Below, one piece after another: positions 15,606-23,872 of a stretch of 46,975 nt of DNA; position 1 is the first letter of the stretch, and each line of letters starts with the position of its first letter. Under the pieces are notes generated by a model. The model worked only from the letters and a program-made list of their open reading frames with translations, did no database searches and was not told where the DNA came from. Source of the stretch: Anaerolineae bacterium (GTDB lineage: Bacteria > Chloroflexota > Anaerolineae > CG2-30-64-16). The position numbers and the translations under genes were made by a program. The stretch is from NCBI GenBank assembly GCA_026645775.1, contig JAPKMS010000142.1, positions 1-46,975 on the forward strand. Direction: 5' to 3'.

Positions 15606-16373
15606 ATGCCTTCCGAACCAACCAACGACACACCCACCCGCGGGAAGACCATCATCGTCATCCCTACTTACAACGAAGCCGAGAACCTGCCCGGCTTGGT
15701 CGCTGAATTGCACGCGTTGGCGGTATCCGATCTGGCGGTGTTGATCGTCGATGACAACTCGCCTGACGGAACCGGGCGCGTCGCCGATGCGCTCGCCGAG
15801 CGATTCCCCGGGATCGTCGCCGTGCGGCATCGCGCTGAAAAACAGGGCCTGGGCCGGGCATATGTCGACGGCTTCTCGCACGCCCTGGCGATGGGCGCAG
15901 ATTACCTCATCCAAATGGACGCAGACTTCTCGCATCCGCCCAGCGCCATCCCAACCATGCTCGAACAGATGCAAGCTTATGACGTGGTGGTTGGCTCGCG
16001 CTATGTCAGCGGGGGGCAACTGGATGAACGTTGGAGCTGGTGGCGGCGCTTTTTGAGTTGGTGGGCCAACGAAGTTTGGTCGCGCCGGCTGCTGGGTCTC
16101 CAGACGCGCGATATCACAGCCGGCTTTAAGTGTTGGCGCGCGGCCACGTTGCGCGGCATCGACCTGCGCCGGGTGCAGGCCAATGGCTACGCATTCCAGG
16201 TCGAAATGGCCTACTTGACCGAGCGGCTGGGCTTTCGTGTCAAAGAAATCCCCATCTACTTCGAAGATCGACGGATCGGTCAATCTAAGATGAACATGTC
16301 GGTCAAGCTCCAAGGCGCCCTGGATGTCATACGCATCTGGTATCGGCATCGCAACGCGAAACGGAGCGAATGA
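15606..16373 (+). CDS. Polyprenol monophosphomannose synthase (GT2 family)
   Basis: 255-residue GT-A glycosyltransferase of the dolichol-phosphate mannose synthase group, which moves mannose from GDP-mannose to a polyprenyl phosphate on the cytoplasmic membrane face. Motifs are [17 protein letters not shown], the nucleotide site [12 protein letters not shown], the metal motif [11 protein letters not shown], and [11 protein letters not shown] with GYAFQVEM. It lacks the C-terminal TM helices of longer forms, so it is the short soluble or peripheral type. The product would feed the YfhO-like GT-C region of the next gene. No ribosome binding site precedes the ATG, in line with the nearly leaderless promoter. 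Confidence 0.88.
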   Translation: MPSEPTNDTPTRGKTIIVIPTYNEAENLPGLVAELHALAVSDLAVLIVDDNSPDGTGRVADALAERFPGIVAVRHRAEKQGLGRAYVDGFSHALAMGADYLIQMDADFSHPPSAIPTMLEQMQAYDVVVGSRYVSGGQLDERWSWWRRFLSWWANEVWSRRLLGLQTRDITAGFKCWRAATLRGIDLRRVQANGYAFQVEMAYLTERLGFRVKEIPIYFEDRRIGQSKMNMSVKLQGALDVIRIWYRHRNAKRSE

Positions 16374-16376
16374 CGC

Positions 16377-16405
16377 GTAACGAGTCAACCCAGGTTACTC
16401 GTTAC
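16377..16405. repeat. 9-bp inverted repeat of a GTAACGAGT unit
   Basis: GTAACGAGT (16377-16385) and ACTCGTTAC (16397-16405), 11-nt loop, in the 51-nt gap before the fusion gene. It resembles one unit of the GTAACGA-type tandem repeats seen in other genomes. Confidence 0.65.
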
Positions 16406-16424
16406 CGGTTCTGGAGACCGCCCC

Positions 16425-19400
16425 TTGAAATCCTCGCACAGGTTAGATATCCTTTGCATCCTGGCACTGCTGCTGCTGCCGCTCCTGTGGTTTGCGCCAC
16501 AGGTGCTGGGCGGCAAAACGCTGCTCCCTGTCGATAATCTTTACACCTTCAACCCCTGGCAGAGCTTTGCTGCGCAACAGGGCGTCGGTGTGCCGCACAA
16601 CGGCCTCATCAGCGACCTGATCCTGGAGAACTACCCGTGGAAGTCGTTCATCAGCGAGGCGCTCCGGACGGGCGACCTGGCAGGTGTGCTGTGGAACCCG
16701 CGGCTATTTGCCGGGGCGCCGTTCCTGGCCGCGGGACAGCAGTCCGCGCTCTACCCGTTGACGGCGTTATTCTACATCCTGCCGCTCTGGCTCGCTTACG
16801 GCGTCTTCACCTGGCTCCAGATCGGGCTGGCCGCGGCCGGCATGTACGTCTTTGCGCGGGTGCTGCGTCAGCGCCGGTTGGCCGCCATGCTGGCCGCGGT
16901 CGCCTATGCGTTCTCCGGCTTCTTCATTGTCAGCGTCAACTTCACGATGATCATCGCCGCGGCCGCCTGGCTGCCGCTGATCCTGGCGATGATCGAGATC
17001 GCCATCCGCAAGCAGGAGCAGAAAGGCGCCGGCCCCTTCTCGCCGGTGCCCTACATCGCAGCGGGCGCGCTCTTCTTGGGGATCGAGAACCTCGCCGGGC
17101 ACGTCGAAATCACCTACTACACCCTGATGGTCAGCGCGTTCTACGCAGCCTGGCGGTTGATCGCACTCCGGCGCCGGGTCGGCGCCTGGCGGCCCGCGCT
17201 GCGGTTGGCCAGTTGGTTGGGGGTGATGGTGGCACTGGGGATGGCCCTCGGCGGCGTGCAACTGCTCCCGCTGTTCGAGTTGGTGCGGCAGAGCTTCCGT
17301 GAAGGGTCGGCCAGCTTGCAACAAGTGCGGGATTGGGCCTGGCCCAGCCGGCAGATCATCACCTTCCTGCTGCCCGATGCGTTCGGCAACCCGACCACCC
17401 ACAGCTATTTCGACATCTGGCAGCGCGTCTGGACACCCGTGACGCAAAACGCACTCGGCGGCGAACTCACTGCCATCGATTGGGGCGTGAAGAACTACGT
17501 CGAGGGTGGGAATTACCTGGGCATTCCAACGTTGCTGCTGGCAGTCATCGCAGTCATGACATCCGTTATCCGGAATCGAGGCTTTAGCCGGTTTGTCGGA
17601 TTCCCCACGCAACCGGCTGAAGCCTCGATTCCGGAGCCATCGAACCGCCGTGGCTCCGTCTCCCTCTTTGCTGTCCTGGCCGTGCTCTCGCTCCTCTTCG
17701 CTTTCGGCACACCGCTGTACGCCATCCTCTACTATGGGCTGCCCGGCTACAGCCAACTGCACTCCGCGTTCCGCTGGGTGTTCCCCTACACGCTGAGCAT
17801 GGCGGTGTTGGCAGGGTATGGGCTGGACGCGTTAATTGCAAATTGCGAATTGCGAATTGCGAATTCACCTGCCTATCCAAAGCAATCTACGATCCGAATT
17901 CCGCAATCCGCAATCATCCTCGGTTGGTTGGCCGTGATCGCCGGGACCGGGGCGCTGGCCGCGGTGCTGGTCAGCATCTTCGTGCCGGGACCCTTCGTGG
18001 CGCTCGGCGACCGGCTGCTGGCCGCGTCCGATCTGGCGCGGCAGTTTGGCTATGCCGACGGCGCGATGGCCTGGAGCCATCAGGCGTTGGGGCTGGCGCG
18101 GTTTGGGGCGATGGCGTTGCTGTCGGGCGGCCTGTTGGTGTGGGGAACACGGAGACGCGGAGACAAGGAGACAAGGAGACAAGGAGACAGGGATCTCCCC
18201 CACACTCCCATCCTCCCACACTCCCATCCGCCCATACTCCCCCTCGCCGCGTCCTTCATCGCCCTGCTCATCCTCGATCTCTGGCTGTTCGGCCATCATT
18301 TCAACCCGGCGACCGACCCGGGGCTGTTGCAGTTCAAGCCACCGGCCATCGAGTACCTGCAAAGCAAGCTGGATGCGACGCAGCCGTGGCGGCTCACCAG
18401 CTTCGACGTGCCCGGCGAGAAGGTCTTGAACGCCAACGCGGCCATGTCGTACGGGCTGGAAGACGTACGCGGTTACGACTCGATCATCCCCAAGCAGTAC
18501 GTCGCGTACATGCGCCGCATCCAGACGCAAGATGACCTGCTCTACAACCGCATCGCGCCGATCTACACGCAGATCGGCGGCCAGCCCAACTATGACGCGC
18601 TGGATAATCCGTTACTGGATCTGCTGGGCGTCCGTTATGTCGTCACCACGCATGCGATCCCCAACGCCGGTTATGAGCTGGTCTACGATCAGGAAGTCAA
18701 GGTCTACGAGAACCGGGGCGCGTACCCGCGTGCCTTCATCGTGCCGGCGGCGGTCGCTGCGGCCGATCAAACCCAGGCGCTGGACCTACTGCAAACCGTG
18801 GATCCCGCGCAAACCGTGGTCATTGAAGGCCTCGCCGCAGATAAACTACCGGCGCCGGCATCGCCCCAGGTGCGCGAGGCGCGGATCAGCCAGCGCGGCA
18901 ACCGCGAGATCTTCGTGGACGTGAACATCAGCGATCGCGGTTGGCTGGTGTTCACCGACAACTATTTCGACGGCTGGAAGGCGTACCTGCGGCCGTTCGG
19001 GGTGGAGGGCGAGGGCGTCAACGAACAGGGCGAGTCCATCGAAGAGCAACTGTCGCTCTACCGGGCCGATGGCACGTTCCGCGCAGTGTACCTCCCGGAA
19101 GCGGGCCAGTGGACGGTGCGCTTCGTTTATTCCCCGCGCAGCCTGCTGCTGGGGCTCTACGCCAGCTTCCTGGCGGGCATCACGCTGCTCCTGCTGGCCG
19201 GCTGGTGGGCGTGGGGCCGTTTTTATCGCGGCGAGCGCAGCGAGATGGGCACCGTCGCCAAGAACAGCGCGGTGCAGATGGGCATGTCGTTGCTGAGCAA
19301 GGGCATCGATTTCGCGTTCGCGATGCTGCGTCTGCGCATACTGAGCCCAGCCGGCGAAGGCAGTTACGCGTTTGCGATCGCATTCTACGGCATCTTCGAG

Positions 19401-20744
19401 ATCGTGACCCGGTTCGGCCTGGGCACCCTGGTCACGCGCGATGTCGCCATTGACCGCAGCCGCGCCCGTCGGTTCCTGGCCAACACCCTCGCGCTGCGCA
19501 CCGGGCTGTGGCTGCTGAGCTTACCAGTGATGGCCGCCGTCGCGCTGAGCTATCGCGTCTTCCTCCATCAGCTCACCGGCGCCGAAGCACAGGCGATCCT
19601 GCTGTTCGCCGGCGCACTGCTGTTCGCCAATATCAGCGACGGCATCAGCTCGATCTTCAATGCTTATGAGGAGATGGAGTACCCGGCCGGCATCGCGACG
19701 GCAATCGCCACGGCCAAGGTCGCGTTGGGCGCGCTGGTGCTGCTGCCCCCCTTGGAGCTCGGTTTTGTGGGCCTGGCCGGCGTCTCGCTGGTGATGAACA
19801 TCGTGCAGATGATCTGGCTGTGGGTCGTGCTCCAGGATAAGGTGCTGGGCCGAGAAAACGCGGCGACGCGGGGACGCGGGGACGCGGGGACGCGGCGAGG
19901 GAGGCTCGGCCTCGACCTGCCCCTCCAGCGCTACATGCTGCGCGAATCCGGCCCGCTGATGATCAACAACCTGCTGGCGACGGTGTTCTGGCGGATCAGC
20001 CAGTTCGTGCTGCGCGGGGCGACCAACCCGGCGGCGCTGGGCATCTTCTCTGCCGGTGTGAAGTGGTTGGACGGCTTGAACGTGATCCCGGCGTATTTCA
20101 CCCTGGCCATCTTCCCGTTGATGAGCCGTTATGCGCAGGCGGGCAAGGATTCGCTGGTGAAAGGTTACCGGCTGGCGTTACAACTGCTGTTCATCGTCGC
20201 GTTGCCCATCGCCATCTTTTTCACCTTCGCCGCCACGCCGCTGATCCAGATCCTGGGCGGTGCGGCATATCTGCCCGACTCGGCCATCGCGCTGCGCATC
20301 ATGATCTGGTCGATCCCTATCGGCTTCGTGAACTCGGTGACGCAGTACGTGCTCATCGCAGTCAACCAACAGCGCACCCTGACCAAAGCGTTTATCATCG
20401 GCGTGCTGTTCACTGCCGCGGCCAACCTGATCTTCATCCCCCGGTTCGGCTACGTCGCCGCGGCCATCATCCAGATCCCGGCGGAGCTTTCGCTCTTTAT
20501 CCCGTTCGGTGTCGCCGTAAGACGCCACGTGGCGCCGATGAACTGGGCGGCGCTGTTGGGCCGGCCGCTGCTGGCCGCAGGGCTGAACGTCGCGGCCGTT
20601 TGGGGCTTGCAGCGTATCGGTTTGCCCCTGTGGCCCGCGCTGGCGATCGGCTTCGGCATCTACGCGGCGGTGCTCCTCGTCCTCGGCGTTTTCCGGGCCG
20701 AGGAATTTGGCGCCCTTCGCAGTCTTCTGAGACGCAGGCGGTAA
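16425..20744 (+). CDS. YfhO-like GT-C membrane protein fused to a Wzx-type flippase
   Basis: 1439 residues in two membrane parts. Residues 1 to about 935 look like a YfhO-family GT-C protein: several N-terminal helices, an exported loop with NLYTFNPWQSF and NYPWKSF, many helices, then a soluble domain (about 620-895) and a final helix. From about 938 (MGTVAKNSAVQMGMSLLSKG) to the end it is an oligosaccharide flippase of the MOP superfamily with about 12-14 helices. The parts are often separate genes; here they are one frame with no stop. The start is TTG at 16425 with GGAG 9 nt upstream. Four low-complexity insertions (residues about 382-403, 470-497, 575-606, 1147-1158) lie in loops and keep frame. 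The likely role is glycosylation or export of a lipid-linked glycan, using the upstream mannosyl donor. Confidence 0.82.
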   Translation: MKSSHRLDILCILALLLLPLLWFAPQVLGGKTLLPVDNLYTFNPWQSFAAQQGVGVPHNGLISDLILENYPWKSFISEALRTGDLAGVLWNPRLFAGAPFLAAGQQSALYPLTALFYILPLWLAYGVFTWLQIGLAAAGMYVFARVLRQRRLAAMLAAVAYAFSGFFIVSVNFTMIIAAAAWLPLILAMIEIAIRKQEQKGAGPFSPVPYIAAGALFLGIENLAGHVEITYYTLMVSAFYAAWRLIALRRRVGAWRPALRLASWLGVMVALGMALGGVQLLPLFELVRQSFREGSASLQQVRDWAWPSRQIITFLLPDAFGNPTTHSYFDIWQRVWTPVTQNALGGELTAIDWGVKNYVEGGNYLGIPTLLLAVIAVMTSVIRNRGFSRFVGFPTQPAEASIPEPSNRRGSVSLFAVLAVLSLLFAFGTPLYAILYYGLPGYSQLHSAFRWVFPYTLSMAVLAGYGLDALIANCELRIANSPAYPKQSTIRIPQSAIILGWLAVIAGTGALAAVLVSIFVPGPFVALGDRLLAASDLARQFGYADGAMAWSHQALGLARFGAMALLSGGLLVWGTRRRGDKETRRQGDRDLPHTPILPHSHPPILPLAASFIALLILDLWLFGHHFNPATDPGLLQFKPPAIEYLQSKLDATQPWRLTSFDVPGEKVLNANAAMSYGLEDVRGYDSIIPKQYVAYMRRIQTQDDLLYNRIAPIYTQIGGQPNYDALDNPLLDLLGVRYVVTTHAIPNAGYELVYDQEVKVYENRGAYPRAFIVPAAVAAADQTQALDLLQTVDPAQTVVIEGLAADKLPAPASPQVREARISQRGNREIFVDVNISDRGWLVFTDNYFDGWKAYLRPFGVEGEGVNEQGESIEEQLSLYRADGTFRAVYLPEAGQWTVRFVYSPRSLLLGLYASFLAGITLLLLAGWWAWGRFYRGERSEMGTVAKNSAVQMGMSLLSKGIDFAFAMLRLRILSPAGEGSYAFAIAFYGIFEIVTRFGLGTLVTRDVAIDRSRARRFLANTLALRTGLWLLSLPVMAAVALSYRVFLHQLTGAEAQAILLFAGALLFANISDGISSIFNAYEEMEYPAGIATAIATAKVALGALVLLPPLELGFVGLAGVSLVMNIVQMIWLWVVLQDKVLGRENAATRGRGDAGTRRGRLGLDLPLQRYMLRESGPLMINNLLATVFWRISQFVLRGATNPAALGIFSAGVKWLDGLNVIPAYFTLAIFPLMSRYAQAGKDSLVKGYRLALQLLFIVALPIAIFFTFAATPLIQILGGAAYLPDSAIALRIMIWSIPIGFVNSVTQYVLIAVNQQRTLTKAFIIGVLFTAAANLIFIPRFGYVAAAIIQIPAELSLFIPFGVAVRRHVAPMNWAALLGRPLLAAGLNVAAVWGLQRIGLPLWPALAIGFGIYAAVLLVLGVFRAEEFGALRSLLRRRR
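17570..17634. repeat. 22-bp inverted repeat inserted in coding sequence
   Basis: 17570-17591 (beginning CCGGAATCGAGG) and 17613-17634 (ending CCTCGATTCCGG) are reverse complements over 22 nt with one T/C difference that still pairs as G-U. The 21-nt loop is in frame. It encodes about RNRGFSRFVGFPTQPAEASI between two helices of the fusion protein. Confidence 0.85.
17834..17916. repeat. AATTGCG tandem repeat with inverted counterpart
   Basis: AATTGCA then three AATTGCG units (17834-17861), a short spacer, and CCGCAAT twice (17901-17914), which reads as the same unit reversed. The translation is IANCELRIANS...STIRIPQSA, a low-complexity stretch familiar from unrelated proteins of other genomes. 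Confidence 0.82.
18152..18243. repeat. GAGACAAG octamer repeat followed by CCCACACT-type octamers
   Basis: Five 8-bp units GAGACGCG, GAGACAAG (three times), GAGACAGG run 18152-18191. A run of related pyrimidine octamers (CCCACACT, CCCATCCT, CCCATCCG, CCCATACT) follows to about 18243. Translation is RGDKETRRQGD then HTPILPHSHPPIL. The purine arm and pyrimidine arm form an imperfect inverted arrangement. All in frame. Confidence 0.82.
19864..19899. repeat. GACGCGGG octamer repeat in the flippase part
   Basis: Four copies of an 8-bp unit GACGCGGG (last one degenerate), encoding TRGRGDAGTRRG in a loop of the flippase domain (about residues 1147-1158). The same unit recurs at 28969-29016 on the other strand. 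Confidence 0.8.
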
Positions 20745-20745
20745 C

Positions 20746-21588
20746 ATGGAAACGACCTACAATGTCCTGGAACTCGCGCATCTCACCATGAAGTTTGGCG
20801 AGGCGGTTGCGCTCACCGACCTGTCGCTCGAGGTCGGTCCCGGCGAAATTTATGCCCTGTTGGGCGAGGACAGCTCAGGGATCGTGACCCTGTTCAAAAT
20901 CCTCGCCGGCCTCCACCGTGCGGGCGCCTACTCCGGCGAAATCCGCGTCGCCGGCCAGCCGGTCATCTTCCGCGAACCGCAAGATGTGCTGCGCGCCGGC
21001 ATCGGCATCGTGCCCCGCCACAGCAGCATCTTCGGCAAGCTCAGCGTCGCCGAAAACGTCACCATCGGGCTGTGGCAGAGCCAGGGCAGCTTCCTGGTCA
21101 ACCAGCGGAAGATCGCAGACCAGGCCCGCCCCATCCTGGATGTGCTGGGCCTCAAGGTGGATCTTGAGACGCTGGCCGGTAAGCTTACCCCAGGGCAACA
21201 GCGGCTGCTGATGATTGCGCGGGCGATCGCGCCGCGCCCCAAGCTGGTGGTCTTCAGCGAGCCGGCCGCGACCCTCAATTCGCCCAGCGAGCTCAGTCAC
21301 CTGATCCGAGCCATTCGCACCCTGGCCGAGCAGAACATCGCCAGCCTGTACCTCACGCGCCGGCCGGCCGAGGTGCTGCAGATCGCGGATCGCGCCAGCG
21401 TCTTGCGCGATGGCCAGCTCAACGGAACGTGGCCGCGGGCCGCGCTCGATCAGACGACCCTGGCCCTCGCGATGGCCAGCCAGCGGATCGGCGATGGCGG
21501 CTACGTAGACAGCGATGAACCGGAAGCGCGGGGCGGCCTATTTGGCTCATTTTCATCGTTCTTCGGGTTCGGTAAAAGAAAAGGGTAA
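20746..21588 (+). CDS. ABC ATPase-like protein lacking catalytic motifs
   Basis: 280 residues, closest to the N-terminal half of sugar-importer ATPases (RbsA/MglA style). Every catalytic motif is altered: Walker A reads GEDSSGIVTL (Lys replaced by Ile46), the signature is LTPGQQRLLMIARAI, Walker B is LVVFSEPAATL (Asp replaced by Ser171), and the H-loop has TRRPAE where His is expected. It may still bind nucleotide or DNA/protein weakly but should not hydrolyse ATP normally. There is no permease next to it. It is 1 nt after the fusion gene and 12 nt before the phosphofructokinase gene, so it is co-transcribed. A C-terminal Gly/Phe-rich tail (GGLFGSFSSFFGFGKRK) is added. Confidence 0.8.
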   Translation: METTYNVLELAHLTMKFGEAVALTDLSLEVGPGEIYALLGEDSSGIVTLFKILAGLHRAGAYSGEIRVAGQPVIFREPQDVLRAGIGIVPRHSSIFGKLSVAENVTIGLWQSQGSFLVNQRKIADQARPILDVLGLKVDLETLAGKLTPGQQRLLMIARAIAPRPKLVVFSEPAATLNSPSELSHLIRAIRTLAEQNIASLYLTRRPAEVLQIADRASVLRDGQLNGTWPRAALDQTTLALAMASQRIGDGGYVDSDEPEARGGLFGSFSSFFGFGKRKG

Positions 21589-21600
21589 CGGGAGGTTCTC

Positions 21601-23805
21601 ATGCGCATCGGCATCATCACCAGCGGCGGCGATTCACCGGGCATGAACGCGGCCATTCGCGCGGTCACCCGCTGCGCGTTGGATCGCGGCATTGAGGTCG
21701 TCGGCATCCACGAAGGGTGGCAGGGTGTCGTGGACGGCGGCGACAAATTCCAGCCATTCAACTGGCGCAGCGTGGGCGGCATCCTCCAGTTGGGCGGCAC
21801 CATCCTCGGCACGGCCCGGTCGGAAGATTTCCGCAAGCCCGAAGGCCGGCGGAAGGCGGTGCGCAATCTGGTGAACGCGGACATCGACGGCATGGTAGTC
21901 ATCGGCGGAGACGGCTCGCTGACCGGGGCGCTCCTGCTCTATCGGGAATGGGCCGATCACCTGACCGCGCTGGCGGCCGAAAACGCGATCCCCGCGAAGA
22001 AGGCCAAGAATCCGGCGCCATTTCGTGTCGTCGGCCTGCCCGGCTCCATCGACAACGACCAGTTCGGCACCGATATGAGCATCGGCGCGGATACGGCGTT
22101 GAACACCATCGTCGAGGCGGTGGACAAGCTGAACAGCACGGCCGACTCACACCAGCGCACCTTCGTCGTCGAGGTGATGGGGCGCCGCTGCGGCTATCTG
22201 GCACTGATGAGCGCGGTCGCCACTGGCGCCGATTGGGTGCTGATCCCCGAAGAAGAGATGGACTCGCGCTGGCATTACAAGATGGTCGACGCGTTGAAGC
22301 GCGGGCGCGCCGCGGGCCGGCGTCACGACGTCATCATCTTCGCCGAGGGCGCGCGCCACAGCGATGGGCTGCCGATCAAGGCCGACACCATCGTCGAAAT
22401 CCTGAAACAACGCATGGGCGTGGAAGCACGTGTCACCGTGTTGGGCCACGTGCAGCGCGGGGGCACGGCCACCCCATTTGAACGCAACCTGGCCTCGCGG
22501 CTCGGCGCGGCGGCGGTGGAGCATCTCGCGGGCGACGATCCTACCCCGGTGATGGTCGGCCTGATCCACAACGAGCCCAAGACGACCTCCCTGGAAGAGG
22601 TCGTCGCCAAGAGCCAGGCCATCAACGCGGAGATTGACAGCGGCAACTTCGAGCAGGCGCTGGCGCTGCGCGGGCGCAGCTTCGCCGACTCGCTGGAGCT
22701 GCTGAGAACGCTGGCTCGCGCCGCGCCGAAGCAGGATGTGACGGACCGCGGCCGCATCGCGGTGATGACCGGCGGCCCGGACGCGCCCGGCATGAACGCG
22801 ATCGTGCGCACCGCGCTGCGCATCGCTCGCAACGAAGGTCAGGACGTGGTCGGTGCGCGTTACGGGTTTGGCGGCCTGGCGCAGGGCGATGTCCAGGCAA
22901 TCCACTGGATGGATGTCCAGGGCTGGATCAACCTGGGCGGCAGCGAACTGGGGGCCGTCCGCCACGAGCTGACGCCGGAAGAAATCGGCCAGATCGCTGA
23001 GCAGATCAAGAAATGGGATCTGCGCGGGATGATTGCGGTCGGCGGCATGGAGACTTACAAGGAGGTGCGCAAGCTGATCGATGCGCGGGAGCGCTACCCT
23101 GAACTGCGCATTCCTATCATCTGCGTGCCCGCAACCGTCGACAACAACCTCCCCGGCACCGAGATCACCATCGGCGCGGACACGGCGCTGAGCAACATCG
23201 TGGACGCGATCGATAAGATCAAATACACCGCGGGCGCTGCACACCGCGCGTTCATCGTCGAAGTGTTTGGCCGGCGTTGCGGCTACCTGGCGATGGCGGC
23301 GGCGATGGCCAGCGGTGCGGAGATGGAGATCCTGGCCGAGGATGGCATCAACCTGGATTTACTGCAGAAGGATATTGCGGTCCTGCGCAGCGGTTTTGCC
23401 GCCGGCAAGAAGATGGGCATTGTCGTCATGGCCGAAAATGCCTCGCCCTACTACAACAGCGACTTCGTGCGCCGGATCATGGAGGCTGAGGCGCAAGGCT
23501 TCTTCCAGGTGCAGACCACGATCCTGGGCCATCTGCAGCGCGGCGGCGTCCCCACGGCGTTCGATCGTATCCAGGGCAGCCGGTTGGGCGCATTTGCCGC
23601 GCGGCGGATCATCGACGAGATCGCCGCAGGCCGCGATCAGGTTCTGGTCACCGGAATCCAACGTCGAGGGGTGGTGGCCACGCCCTACGACGAGGTGATG
23701 GAGGACTTTGATCTGGAGCACGAGCGGCCCAAGGAGCAGCCCTTCATGAGCTGGCGGACGCTGGCGGATACGCTGGCGAAGCCGGCGCCCAGTGTCGAGG
23801 AATAA
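21601..23805 (+). CDS. pfkA: Tandem 6-phosphofructokinase, eukaryotic-type architecture
   Basis: 734 residues made of two PFK domains. The N-half (1 to about 370) is catalytic: SGGDSPGMNAAIR, VIGGDGSLTGA and GLPGSIDND with the catalytic Asp151. Gly in GGDGS and in LPGSIDND indicates ATP rather than pyrophosphate. The segment SHQRTFVVEVMGRRCGYLA is close to the animal enzyme. In the C-half (about 378-734) the catalytic motifs are lost: GGDGS becomes GGMETYKEV and TIDND becomes ATVDNN, which suggests a regulatory half. Bacterial PFKs are usually about 320 residues. GGGAGG precedes the ATG. It phosphorylates fructose-6-phosphate in glycolysis. Confidence 0.9.
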   Translation: MRIGIITSGGDSPGMNAAIRAVTRCALDRGIEVVGIHEGWQGVVDGGDKFQPFNWRSVGGILQLGGTILGTARSEDFRKPEGRRKAVRNLVNADIDGMVVIGGDGSLTGALLLYREWADHLTALAAENAIPAKKAKNPAPFRVVGLPGSIDNDQFGTDMSIGADTALNTIVEAVDKLNSTADSHQRTFVVEVMGRRCGYLALMSAVATGADWVLIPEEEMDSRWHYKMVDALKRGRAAGRRHDVIIFAEGARHSDGLPIKADTIVEILKQRMGVEARVTVLGHVQRGGTATPFERNLASRLGAAAVEHLAGDDPTPVMVGLIHNEPKTTSLEEVVAKSQAINAEIDSGNFEQALALRGRSFADSLELLRTLARAAPKQDVTDRGRIAVMTGGPDAPGMNAIVRTALRIARNEGQDVVGARYGFGGLAQGDVQAIHWMDVQGWINLGGSELGAVRHELTPEEIGQIAEQIKKWDLRGMIAVGGMETYKEVRKLIDARERYPELRIPIICVPATVDNNLPGTEITIGADTALSNIVDAIDKIKYTAGAAHRAFIVEVFGRRCGYLAMAAAMASGAEMEILAEDGINLDLLQKDIAVLRSGFAAGKKMGIVVMAENASPYYNSDFVRRIMEAEAQGFFQVQTTILGHLQRGGVPTAFDRIQGSRLGAFAARRIIDEIAAGRDQVLVTGIQRRGVVATPYDEVMEDFDLEHERPKEQPFMSWRTLADTLAKPAPSVEE

Positions 23806-23812
23806 GGACTGC

Positions 23813-23849
23813 GTCATCGGGTGGGTTCAACTTGAACCCACCCGATGAC
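23813..23849. terminator. 18-bp near-perfect palindrome between convergent genes
   Basis: GTCATCGGGTGGGTTCAA (23813-23830) and its exact reverse complement (23832-23849) flank a single C. It lies 8 nt after the pfk stop and 24 nt from the end of the minus-strand alpha-oxoamine synthase gene, so it can act as a bidirectional terminator even though T-tracts are absent. Confidence 0.6.
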
Positions 23850-23872
23850 TATGTTGGCTGGCTGTGCCCGGC

